NCBI GenBank assembly: GCA_958347955.1
Contig: CATVXH010000021.1
Location: 1-16,620 of the forward strand
Reading direction: 5' to 3'
DNA: 16,620 nucleotides
Source of the DNA: an uncultured Sutterella sp.
GTDB lineage: Bacteria > Pseudomonadota > Gammaproteobacteria > Burkholderiales > Burkholderiaceae_F
The position numbers were made by a program, and so were the translations under genes. Of this stretch, positions 7,101-14,332 are shown piece by piece; within the stretch, counting starts at the first letter, position 1; each line of letters starts with the position of its first letter. Below the pieces are notes generated by a model that was not told the origin of the DNA, did not search any database, and saw nothing but the letters and a program-made list of their open reading frames with translations.

Positions 7101-8225
7101 GGTCCGAAGGGGCTCAAAAAGGGTGTCCTCACCAAAGAATATTTGGAAGGCTTGAAGGGTTTTGAAATCTTTGATCTGCGCATGGTCGATGAAGCTGACC
7201 AGAAGTTGCTCGAAGATATGCGTGCTCAACTCGATGATAAGCGCCACGAATTTGATCGTGCGTTTGAAATCAAGCGCAAGAAACTGACCCAAGGCGATGA
7301 GTTGCCCCCGGGCGTGCTCAAGATGGTGAAGGTCTACATCGCTGAAAAACGTCGCCTGCAACCGGGTGACAAGATGGCAGGTCGCCACGGTAACAAGGGT
7401 GTGGTCTCCAAGATTTGTCCGGTGGAAGATATGCCGTACATGGCTGATGGCCGTCCCGCTGATGTCGCTCTTAACCCATTGGGTGTGCCCTCTCGTATGA
7501 ATATTGGACAGGTGCTCGAAGTGCACTTGGGTTGGGCTGCCAAGGGTTTGGGCTGGCGTATCGGTGAAATGATCAAGAGCTGCCAAGTGGCTCAGATGCG
7601 TGCCTTCTTGGAAAAGATCTACAACGAAACCGGCAAGAAGGAAGATTTGAATAGCTTGACGGATGAAGAAATCATGCGTTTGGCTGAAAATCTTCAAAAC
7701 GGTGTGCCGTTTGCTACACCTGTGTTTGATGGTGCCAGTGAAGAACAAATCGGTAAGATGCTCGATTTGGCCTTCCCTGAAGATGTTGCTAAACGCCTGC
7801 AATTGACGCCGTCCAAGACTCAATGCACGCTCTACGATGGCCGTACTGGCGAAGCATTTGATCGTCCCGTCACAGTGGGTTACATGCACTATTTGAAGTT
7901 GCACCACTTGGTTGATGACAAGATGCACGCTCGTTCCACGGGTCCGTATTCGTTGGTTACGCAGCAACCGTTGGGCGGTAAGGCTCAGTTCGGTGGTCAG
8001 CGCTTCGGTGAAATGGAAGTGTGGGCTTTGGAAGCTTACGGTGCCTCTTACGTGTTGCAAGAAATGCTGACGGTTAAGTCTGACGATGTGAACGGTCGTA
8101 CGAAAGTTTACGAAAACATCGTTAAGGGCGAACACGTTCTCGAAGCCGGTATGCCGGAATCGTTCAACGTGTTGGTGAAGGAAATCCGGTCGTTGGGTAT
8201 TGACATCGACCTCGAACGTAATTAA
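4128..8225 (+). CDS. rpoB: RNA polymerase beta subunit
   Basis: Beta forms half of the RNA polymerase active-site cleft. The 1365-residue protein starts [19 protein letters not shown], as in beta-proteobacteria. An in-frame extension back to 4053 is rejected because GGAG (4119-4122) serves ATG 4128. The rifampicin cluster at residues 513-538 reads [20 protein letters not shown], then RRISAL. Gln518, Asp521, His531 and Ser536 correspond to E. coli 513, 516, 526 and 531, so all are the sensitive-type residues. Catalytic lysines in [12 protein letters not shown] are at 1082 and 1090. The C-terminal region includes [22 protein letters not shown]. rpoC follows after 13 nt. Confidence 0.98.
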   Translation: [1365 protein letters not shown]

Positions 8226-8238
8226 GGACAGAACAGAT

Positions 8239-11200
8239 ATGAATCCGCTTATCGATCTGTTTAAGCAATTTAATCAGGACGATCACTTCGACGCGATCAA
8301 GATTGGTCTTGCATCGCCGGAGAAGATTCGTTCCTGGTCTTACGGTGAAGTTAAGAAGCCGGAGACCATCAACTACCGTACCTTTAAACCGGAGCGCGAC
8401 GGTCTGTTCTGTGCCAAGATCTTTGGCCCAGTCAAGGATTATGAGTGCTTGTGCGGTAAATATAAGCGTCTGAAACACCGCGGTGTTGTTTGCGAAAAGT
8501 GCGGTGTTGAAGTCACGTTGTCTAAGGTGCGTCGTGAACGCATGGGCCATATCGAATTGGCGAGCCCTGTTGCCCACATTTGGTTCTTAAAGAGCTTGCC
8601 GTCTCGCATGGGTATGGTTTTGGATATCCCTTTGCGCGACATTGAACGTGTGCTTTATTTTGAAGCTTACTGCGTAGTGGATCCGGGTATGACGGATTTG
8701 AAGCGCGGTCAATTGCTCACCGAAGACGAATACCTTGAAAAGGTCGAACAGTTTGGTTCTGACTTCAAGGCCATGATGGGTGCTGAGGCTATTCGTGAAA
8801 TGCTTCGCACGATTGACGTAGACCACGAAGTCGAAACGCTGCGCAAAGAGCTTGAAGACACTTCTTCTGATGCCAAGATCAAGAAGTTCTCTAAGCGATT
8901 GAAGGTTTTGGAAGGTTTCCAACGTTCTGGCGTCAAGCCTGAGTGGATGGTGATGGAAGTTTTGCCGGTGTTGCCGCCGGATCTTCGTCCGTTGGTGCCG
9001 TTGGATGGCGGACGTTTTGCCACGTCCGATTTGAACGATTTGTATCGTCGAGTCATCAATCGTAATAACCGTCTGAAACGCTTGCTTGAGCTGAAGGCTC
9101 CGGACATCATCATCCGCAATGAAAAGCGTATGCTGCAGGAAGCTGTTGACAGCTTGTTGGATAACGGCCGTCGCGGTAAGGCTATGACCGGTCCTTCCAA
9201 GCGTCCATTGAAGTCCTTGGCTGATATGATCAAGGGTAAGAGCGGCCGCTTCCGTCAAAATCTGTTGGGTAAGCGTGTGGACTACTCGGGTCGTTCCGTG
9301 ATTACGGTGGGTCCATACCTGCGCCTGCATCAATGCGGTTTGCCGAAGTTGATGGCATTGGAATTATTTAAGCCATTCATCTTCAACAAGTTGGAACGTC
9401 GTGGTTTGGCCATGACGATCAAAGCAGCCAAGAAGATGGTTGACAACCAAGAACCGGTTGTTTGGGATATCCTCGAAGAGGTGATTTATGAACACCCGGT
9501 GATGCTCAACCGTGCTCCGACGTTGCACCGTTTGGGTATTCAAGCCTTTGAACCAAAGTTGATTGAAGGTAAGGCTATCCAATTACATCCGCTCGTTTGC
9601 GCAGCCTTTAACGCTGACTTCGACGGTGACCAAATGGCTGTTCACGTACCGCTTTCTTTGGAAGCTCAATTGGAAGCCCGTACGTTGATGCTTGCTTCCA
9701 ACAACGTGCTCTTCCCGGCTAACGGCAACCCGTCCATCGTTCCGTCTCAGGACATGGTGCTGGGTCTGTACTACTCAACCCGTGAACGCATCAACGCCAT
9801 GGGTGAGGGGATGTTCTTTGCCGATGTCGCTGAAGTGCGTCGCGCGTTGGACAACAAGAAGATTGAACTGCAGACGCGTTGCACGGTTCGTATCAAAGAA
9901 TACGAAGTCAATAAGAAGACTGGCGAGAAGACCGAAAAGATTGTCCGTTATGAAACGACAGCTGGTCGTGCCCTATTGTCAGAAATTCTGCCTGAAGGGA
10001 TGAGTTTTGCGGAATTGAACCGCACTTTGAAGAAAAAGGAAATCGCCCGCTTGATCAACACCTGCTTCCGCAAGTGTGGTTTGCGTGCAACGGTGCTTTT
10101 TGCTGACCGCTTGAAGGACCGTGGCTATGCCTTGTCCACCATTGGTGGCTTGTCCATTTGCATTGGCGATATGACGGTTCCTGCTCAAAAGGCAGAATTG
10201 ATTGCGGCTGCTGAAAAAGAAGTTAAGGAAATTGAAGCCCAGTACGCTTCCGGTTTGGTGACCCAAGGTGAACGCTACAACAAAGTGGTGGATATTTGGG
10301 GTCGTACAGCCGATCAAGTCGGTAAGGTGATGATGGAAGAGCTTTCCACGGAACCGGTTGTTGACCGCCATGGCAAGCTCACCAAGCAAGAATCTTTCAA
10401 CTCCATCTACATGATGGCAGACTCCGGTGCTCGTGGTTCTGCTGCTCAGATTCGCCAGTTGGCCGGTATGCGTGGTTTGATGGCCAAGCCTGATGGCTCC
10501 ATTATTGAAACTCCGATTACGGCTAACTTCCGTGAAGGTTTGAACGTACTGCAGTACTTTATTTCAACCCACGGTGCCCGTAAGGGTTTGGCTGATACGG
10601 CTTTGAAGACGGCTAACTCCGGTTACTTGACTCGTCGTCTCGTTGATGTGACGCAAGATTTGGTTGTCACTGAAGAAGACTGCCACACAACTCAAGGCGT
10701 CAGCATGAAGGCCTTGGTTGAAGGCGGTGACGTCATTCAATCGTTGAGAGATCGCGTGTTGGGTCGTGTGACGAGCGCTGATATTGTCAATCCTGAAACG
10801 GGAGAAGTCGTTATTGCGGCCGGTACGCTCTTGACCGAAGATGAATGCGACGAAATTGAAAAACTCGGTATTGATGAAGTGATGGTTCGTACGCCGCTCA
10901 CCTGTCAAACCCGTTACGGTTTGTGCGCCAAGTGCTACGGTCGTGATTTGGGTCGCGGCTCCTTGGTAAATGTTGGTGAAGCAGTGGGCGTGATTGCTGC
11001 TCAGTCCATCGGCGAACCGGGTACCCAGTTGACGATGCGTACGTTCCACATCGGTGGTGCCGCTAGCCGTGCTGCGGTGGCAAGTTCTGTGGAAGCCAAG
11101 GTTAGCGGTCAGGTGAGCTACTCCTCGGCGATGCGCTATGTGACGAGCGCTAAGGGCGATCTCGTTGTGATTTCCCGTTCTGGTGAAATCATCATCAGCG

Positions 11201-12483
11201 ATAACGGTCGTGAACGTGAACGCCATAAGGTTCCGTATGGTGCCACTTTGTTAGCTCAGCCTGATCAGCAGGTCAAGGCCGGCGCACAATTGGCCACTTG
11301 GGATCCGATGACCCGTCCGATTATTTCGGAATATGGCGGCACGGTTCAGTTCGAAGGTGTGGTCGATAACGTTACAGTTATGAGCCAAACCGATGAAGTG
11401 ACCGGTTTGTCTAGCCTAGTCGTTATTGACCCGAAACGTTCTACGGCCGTCGGTGCCAAGGGTAAGAAGGGTAGCACTCAGGTTTTGCGTCCAGCTGTTC
11501 GCCTTTTGGACGAAAACGGAAACGAAGTGAAGATTCCAGGGACGGATCACCGAGTGACAATTCAGTTGCCGGTTGGCGCTTTGATCGTGGTTCGCGACGG
11601 TCAGAAGATCGGACGCGGTGAAGTGTTGGCCCGTATTCCGGTGGAATCCCAAAAAACCCGAGACATTACGGGTGGTTTGCCGCGTGTGGCCGAACTTTTT
11701 GAAGCCCGCTCTCCGAAGGACGCCGGTGTGTTAGCTGAAGTGACGGGTACCGTGACTTTCGGTAAGGAAACCAAGGGCAAGCAACGCCTTGTGATTACCG
11801 ACAACGAGGGCACAGATCACGAATTCCTGATCAGCAAAGACAAGAGCATTCTTGTTCACGATGGTCAAGTGGTTCAAAAGGGTGAAGAAATTGTTGAAGG
11901 TCCGGCTGATCCTCACGATATTCTTCGCTTGCTCGGTATCGAAGCTTTGTCTCGTTACATCGTTGATGAAGTTCAGGATGTTTACCGTCTGCAAGGTGTG
12001 GCCATTAACGACAAGCACATTGAAGTGATTGTTCGTCAAATGTTGCGCCGTGTGAAGATTACCGATCCGGGTGATACGAAGTTCATTCGTGATGAACAGG
12101 TTGAACGTTCAGAAATGCTTGATGAAAATGACAAGGCGGTTGCTGCCGGTAAGCGCCCTGCATTGTATGAAAACGTTCTGCTCGGTATCACGAAGGCCAG
12201 CTTGTCTACGGATTCCTTCATTTCCGCGGCTTCCTTCCAGGAAACCACACGTGTTCTTACTGAAGCTGCCATTATGGGTAAGAAGGACGAACTGCGTGGT
12301 CTTAAGGAAAACGTGATTGTGGGTCGTTTGATTCCGGCAGGTACCGGATTGGCTTACCACAAGGCTGTGAAGGCCAACGAGGCGGCCGAGGCAGAGGAAT
12401 CTGTCGGTTTTACTTCTTCATTCACTGCTCAGGAACCTGTTGACGAAGCTGTCGTGACAGATTCTGTGATAAAGGAAGAATGA
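8239..12483 (+). CDS. rpoC: RNA polymerase beta-prime subunit
   Basis: Beta-prime carries the catalytic magnesium site of RNA polymerase. The product from ATG 8239 is 1414 residues. The start is supported by AAGGA (8224-8228), which overlaps the rpoB stop; an in-frame codon at 8200 lies inside rpoB and would give 1427 residues. The first zinc site has Cys70, 72, 85 and 88, and NADFDGD gives the catalytic Asp460, 462 and 464, all at the same numbers as E. coli. A second zinc site uses Cys815, 889, 896 and 899. The bridge-helix/trigger-loop region has QSIGEPGTQLTMRTFHIGG near residue 922. The C-terminus ends in an acidic tail (DSVIKEE). Confidence 0.98.
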   Translation: MNPLIDLFKQFNQDDHFDAIKIGLASPEKIRSWSYGEVKKPETINYRTFKPERDGLFCAKIFGPVKDYECLCGKYKRLKHRGVVCEKCGVEVTLSKVRRERMGHIELASPVAHIWFLKSLPSRMGMVLDIPLRDIERVLYFEAYCVVDPGMTDLKRGQLLTEDEYLEKVEQFGSDFKAMMGAEAIREMLRTIDVDHEVETLRKELEDTSSDAKIKKFSKRLKVLEGFQRSGVKPEWMVMEVLPVLPPDLRPLVPLDGGRFATSDLNDLYRRVINRNNRLKRLLELKAPDIIIRNEKRMLQEAVDSLLDNGRRGKAMTGPSKRPLKSLADMIKGKSGRFRQNLLGKRVDYSGRSVITVGPYLRLHQCGLPKLMALELFKPFIFNKLERRGLAMTIKAAKKMVDNQEPVVWDILEEVIYEHPVMLNRAPTLHRLGIQAFEPKLIEGKAIQLHPLVCAAFNADFDGDQMAVHVPLSLEAQLEARTLMLASNNVLFPANGNPSIVPSQDMVLGLYYSTRERINAMGEGMFFADVAEVRRALDNKKIELQTRCTVRIKEYEVNKKTGEKTEKIVRYETTAGRALLSEILPEGMSFAELNRTLKKKEIARLINTCFRKCGLRATVLFADRLKDRGYALSTIGGLSICIGDMTVPAQKAELIAAAEKEVKEIEAQYASGLVTQGERYNKVVDIWGRTADQVGKVMMEELSTEPVVDRHGKLTKQESFNSIYMMADSGARGSAAQIRQLAGMRGLMAKPDGSIIETPITANFREGLNVLQYFISTHGARKGLADTALKTANSGYLTRRLVDVTQDLVVTEEDCHTTQGVSMKALVEGGDVIQSLRDRVLGRVTSADIVNPETGEVVIAAGTLLTEDECDEIEKLGIDEVMVRTPLTCQTRYGLCAKCYGRDLGRGSLVNVGEAVGVIAAQSIGEPGTQLTMRTFHIGGAASRAAVASSVEAKVSGQVSYSSAMRYVTSAKGDLVVISRSGEIIISDNGRERERHKVPYGATLLAQPDQQVKAGAQLATWDPMTRPIISEYGGTVQFEGVVDNVTVMSQTDEVTGLSSLVVIDPKRSTAVGAKGKKGSTQVLRPAVRLLDENGNEVKIPGTDHRVTIQLPVGALIVVRDGQKIGRGEVLARIPVESQKTRDITGGLPRVAELFEARSPKDAGVLAEVTGTVTFGKETKGKQRLVITDNEGTDHEFLISKDKSILVHDGQVVQKGEEIVEGPADPHDILRLLGIEALSRYIVDEVQDVYRLQGVAINDKHIEVIVRQMLRRVKITDPGDTKFIRDEQVERSEMLDENDKAVAAGKRPALYENVLLGITKASLSTDSFISAASFQETTRVLTEAAIMGKKDELRGLKENVIVGRLIPAGTGLAYHKAVKANEAAEAEESVGFTSSFTAQEPVDEAVVTDSVIKEE

Positions 12484-12505
12484 GTAAAATTCTGATTAAA
12501 TAAGA

Positions 12506-12529
12506 AAGGGAGTTGAATTGACTTCCCTT
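12506..12529 (+). other. Stem-loop in the rpoC 3' region
   Basis: AAGGGAG (12506-12512) pairs with TTCCCTT (12523-12529, one G-U) around a 10-nt loop. It sits between the rpoC stop and the main terminator and ends 1 nt before that stem, giving a double-hairpin 3' end. Confidence 0.5.
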
Positions 12530-12530
12530 A

Positions 12531-12566
12531 AATGCCCAAGGAGATGCTTCTTTGGGCATTTTTTTT
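12531..12566 (+). terminator. Intrinsic terminator of the rpoBC transcript
   Basis: AATGCCCAA (12531-12539) pairs with TTGGGCATT (12552-12560), extended inward by G-U, G-C and A-T pairs to a 12-bp stem with a 6-nt loop. It is followed by an uninterrupted T-run to 12566. This is the clearest rho-independent terminator in the window. It separates rpoBC from the downstream regulator and the str operon. Confidence 0.9.
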
Positions 12567-12580
12567 CATTGTTATATAAC
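12552..12580 (+). promoter_or_regulatory. Possible promoter of the MarR-family gene, overlapping its operator
   Basis: TTGGGC (12552-12557), exactly 17 nt, then TATAAC (12575-12580) make a plausible promoter whose -35 lies in the terminator stem and whose -10 is the centre of the 16-bp palindrome at 12568-12583. A different -10, TACACT (12602-12607), is also possible but has no matching -35. The first fits repression by occlusion. The -35 matches only three consensus positions. Confidence 0.4.
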
Positions 12581-12583
12581 AAT
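12568..12583 (+). promoter_or_regulatory. Perfect 16-bp palindrome, likely operator of the MarR-family regulator
   Basis: ATTGTTATATAACAAT is an exact inverted repeat with no spacer, 58 nt upstream of the marR-type start codon. MarR-family dimers bind A+T-rich palindromes of about 16-20 bp with TTG...CAA-type half sites, and they very often autoregulate from a site over their own promoter. Size, symmetry, composition and position all agree. Binding itself is inference. Confidence 0.65.
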
Positions 12584-12641
12584 TTATAGCAGGTCACGTG
12601 GTACACTCTCGGGATACATTTATTACAAAAAAGTTGTCAGA

Positions 12642-13115
12642 ATGAACAAACTAGAGTTACCTGCCAGAATATTGTTTGACACTGTATTTTTGCTGCTACG
12701 ATCCCTTGCTAAGGAACAAAGTCAGAAAAAGGATTTGTCCGAAGGTTTTTTATCGATATCTAAGGGACAGATACTTTTCGTTGTGGCCGAACAGACAGCG
12801 CGCTGTGGTTCCGGAATCAAACTCAAGCAGATTGCGGCTCAAACCAGACAAAGTATGTCAACGGTATCAGAAACTGTTGATTTTTTGGTTAATAATGAAT
12901 TACTGAGCAGAAAAATTTCAGACAAAGATCGCCGGGCAATCGAAATTGAACTTACGCATAAAGGCAAGCTCTTTGTTAGGCGTCATATTGAGAAGTTGGC
13001 ACGAATCTGGCAGGAGACTTTAGTGGGTATCAGTCAAGAAGAACAGGAGACTTTCTTTAAAGTTTTGACAATGCTTCACGAGAGGCTCAAAACTTTGGAT
13101 TCTGCGAGCAAATAA
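12642..13115 (+). CDS. MarR-family winged-helix transcriptional regulator
   Basis: The 157-residue protein has the MarR layout. N-terminal helices are at about 5-32, with a second dimer/linker helix at 38-54. The winged helix-turn-helix has IKLKQIAAQTRQSMSTVSET as helix-turn and recognition helix (59-78), followed by DFLVNNELL (80-88). The wing has SDKDRRAIEIELTHKGK (93-109), which is the family hallmark. C-terminal dimerisation helices are at about 110-152. There is a single cysteine (Cys55), away from the N-terminus, so an OhrR-type thiol switch is not obvious. The ligand and targets cannot be read from sequence. ATG 12642 has no clear Shine-Dalgarno; longer in-frame starts run into the terminator. 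G+C is about 41% (173 of 420 in 12661-13080), lower than most neighbours. The gene is not part of the usual rpoC-rpsL junction. Confidence 0.88.
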   Translation: MNKLELPARILFDTVFLLLRSLAKEQSQKKDLSEGFLSISKGQILFVVAEQTARCGSGIKLKQIAAQTRQSMSTVSETVDFLVNNELLSRKISDKDRRAIEIELTHKGKLFVRRHIEKLARIWQETLVGISQEEQETFFKVLTMLHERLKTLDSASK

Positions 13116-13129
13116 GATAGGGGATGCTT

Positions 13130-13145
13130 TTTTTGAATTCAAAAA
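13130..13145. promoter_or_regulatory. Perfect A+T-rich palindrome upstream of the str promoter
   Basis: TTTTTGAATTCAAAAA is an exact 16-bp inverted repeat 14 nt after the marR-type stop and 12 nt before the -35 of the rpsL promoter. It is too A+T-rich to be a good terminator. Its A and T tracts sit where an UP element for the alpha C-terminal domains could lie, and it could also be a regulator binding site. Outside it, GGGG (13120-13123) and CCCC (13154-13157) could close a larger stem. Confidence 0.45.
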
Positions 13146-13157
13146 TCACTTAACCCC

Positions 13158-13186
13158 TTGACAATAAGGGAAAAAAAGACGATACT
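13158..13186 (+). promoter_or_regulatory. Sigma70 promoter of the str operon (rpsL-rpsG-fusA-tuf)
   Basis: TTGACA (13158-13163) is a perfect -35. After exactly 17 nt comes GATACT (13181-13186). The spacer contains a run of seven A. Transcription would begin near 13193, giving a leader of about 150 nt before rpsL. No other promoter of comparable quality lies between the rpoC terminator and rpsL. Confidence 0.85.
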
Positions 13187-13217
13187 CTCGATCTCCCAGG
13201 GCTGTAACCTGAAGAAA

Positions 13218-13260
13218 CCTTTCATTGGTACGGAAATTCTGTATTGATGAAGGGGCTTTT
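13218..13260 (+). other. Stem-loop followed by CTTTT in the rpsL leader, possible attenuator
   Basis: CC-TTCAT-type bases at 13218-13225 pair with ATGAAGG at 13247-13253, with one bulged T. Inside, TACGG (13229-13233) pairs with CTGTA (13239-13243). GGCTTTTGTGTTT follows. The layout resembles an imperfect intrinsic terminator in the long leader, but the stem has bulges and the T-run is interrupted. The rest of the leader (to 13344) contains only short pairings such as ACCAG (13286-13290) with CTGGT (13315-13319). Confidence 0.3.
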
Positions 13261-13334
13261 GTGTTTGCTGTCTTGGTATTTTAAAACCAGCAATTCTGCC
13301 TTCCATGCGAGAGCCTGGTCGGAGAATTTTTATT

Positions 13335-13358
13335 ATGGACTTTTATGCCTACCATTAA
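13335..13358 (+). CDS. Possible 7-codon leader ORF overlapping the rpsL start
   Basis: ATG at 13335 opens a short frame (MDFYAYH, then TAA) that ends 11-13 nt inside rpsL in a different frame. GGAG (13321-13324) is placed 10 nt before this ATG, whereas the rpsL ATG at 13345 has only a weak TGGA 5 nt away. Ribosomes could load at the mini-ORF and re-initiate on rpsL. The frame may equally be chance; no conservation can be judged here. Confidence 0.25.
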   Translation: MDFYAYH

Positions 13359-13722
13359 CCAATTAGTGCGTAAGCCCCGTGTGCTCACGCACGATAAAAG
13401 CAAGAGCCCCGCGCTCAAGAACTGCCCGCAAAAGCGTGGCGTTTGCACGCGCGTGTACACCACAACCCCGAAGAAGCCGAACTCCGCTTTGCGTAAGGTT
13501 GCCAAGGTGCGTCTGACCAACGGCTTTGAGGTCATTTCTTATATCGGTGGTGAAGGCCACAATTTGCAAGAACACAGCGTCGTGTTGATCCGCGGCGGTC
13601 GTGTGAAAGACTTGCCTGGTGTGCGTTACCATATCATCCGCGGTTCTTTGGACACCCAAGGTGTTAAGGATCGTAAGCAATCTCGCTCCAAGTACGGCGC
13701 CAAGCGCCCGAAGGCAGCTTAA
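13345..13722 (+). CDS. rpsL: 30S ribosomal protein S12
   Basis: S12 lies at the decoding centre and controls accuracy. The 125-residue protein is nearly colinear with E. coli S12 (124 aa). It contains CPQKRGVCTRVYTTTPKKPN and GGRVKDLPGVRYHIIRG, with streptomycin-relevant lysines 43 and 88 both present, so this is a sensitive-type allele. It ends SRSKYGAKRPKAA. The ATG at 13345 is chosen for the MPTINQLVRKPR start, typical of beta-proteobacteria. It is the first gene of the str operon, with its own promoter at 13158-13186 and a 128-nt gap before rpsG. Confidence 0.97.
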   Translation: MPTINQLVRKPRVLTHDKSKSPALKNCPQKRGVCTRVYTTTPKKPNSALRKVAKVRLTNGFEVISYIGGEGHNLQEHSVVLIRGGRVKDLPGVRYHIIRGSLDTQGVKDRKQSRSKYGAKRPKAA

Positions 13723-13850
13723 TTCGCGGCGCATTGTAGCCGTGAACGGTTTATTTCATCCGAGTGAGTTTGGTGAAAAGACCGAGTAAGTCGCGATCCT
13801 AATTGAGTGATCGCATTGTTTAAGACTGAAGACTACGAAAGAGGAAAAAA
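13723..13850 (+). promoter_or_regulatory. rpsL-rpsG intercistronic region, candidate S7 translational operator
   Basis: This 128-nt spacer can form GCGATC (13793-13798) with GATCGC (13809-13814). Alternatively TCGCG (13724-13728) can pair with CGCGA (13792-13796), so the two are exclusive. In E. coli, S7 binds the structured S12-S7 spacer and represses the operon. The position and length fit, but I did not recognise the S7-binding core. The rpsG ribosome site AGAGG (13840-13844) lies downstream of these stems. Confidence 0.35.
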
Positions 13851-14321
13851 ATGCCCCGTCGTCGCGAAGTACCGAAACGTGAAATTTTGCCGGATCCGAA
13901 ATTCGGCAGTGTTGAAATCGCCAAGTTTGTGAACGTGATCATGCTCGATGGCAAGAAGGCCGTCGCTGAACGCATCGTCTATGGCGCTTTAAGTGAAATT
14001 GAAAACAAGACTGGTAAGGACGCTTTGGAAGTGTTCAAGACCGCCCTTGACAATGTCCGTCCGCTCGTGGAAGTCAAGAGCCGTCGTGTTGGCGGTGCCA
14101 ACTACCAAGTTCCTGTTGAAGTTCGCCCCGTCCGTCGTATGGCTTTGGCCATGCGTTGGTTGCGTGAAGCTGCTAAGAAGCGCGCTGAAAAATCGATGCC
14201 CCAACGCTTAGCTGGTGAGTTGTTGGATGCGGCCGAAGGCCGTGGCGGCGCCATGAAGAAGCGTGACGAAGTTCACCGCATGGCTGAAGCCAACAAGGCT
14301 TTCTCTCACTTCCGTTTCTAA
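13851..14321 (+). CDS. rpsG: 30S ribosomal protein S7
   Basis: S7 nucleates assembly of the 30S head and contacts the E-site tRNA; in E. coli it also represses the str operon. The 156-residue protein starts MPRRREVPKREILPDPKFGS. It contains the signature stretch VNVIMLDGKKAVAERIVYGAL and the beta-hairpin region RRVGGANYQVPVEVRPVRR, and ends AEANKAFSHFRF. Length is that of the short-tailed S7 form. GAGG (13841-13844) lies 6 nt before ATG. fusA follows after 67 nt containing a strong hairpin. Confidence 0.97.
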   Translation: MPRRREVPKREILPDPKFGSVEIAKFVNVIMLDGKKAVAERIVYGALSEIENKTGKDALEVFKTALDNVRPLVEVKSRRVGGANYQVPVEVRPVRRMALAMRWLREAAKKRAEKSMPQRLAGELLDAAEGRGGAMKKRDEVHRMAEANKAFSHFRF

Positions 14322-14332
14322 TTTGATTAACC

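Noticed and set aside
6528..8135. Long antisense open frame (535 codons) across rpoB
   Set aside because: It is a shadow of the strongly biased codon use of rpoB. Its translation is low-complexity-like with no recognisable domain, and the sense gene is unquestionable.
8200..8238. Upstream in-frame start for rpoC
   Set aside because: It would overlap rpoB. ATG 8239 gives exact E. coli-type numbering of the zinc and catalytic residues and has AAGGA before it.
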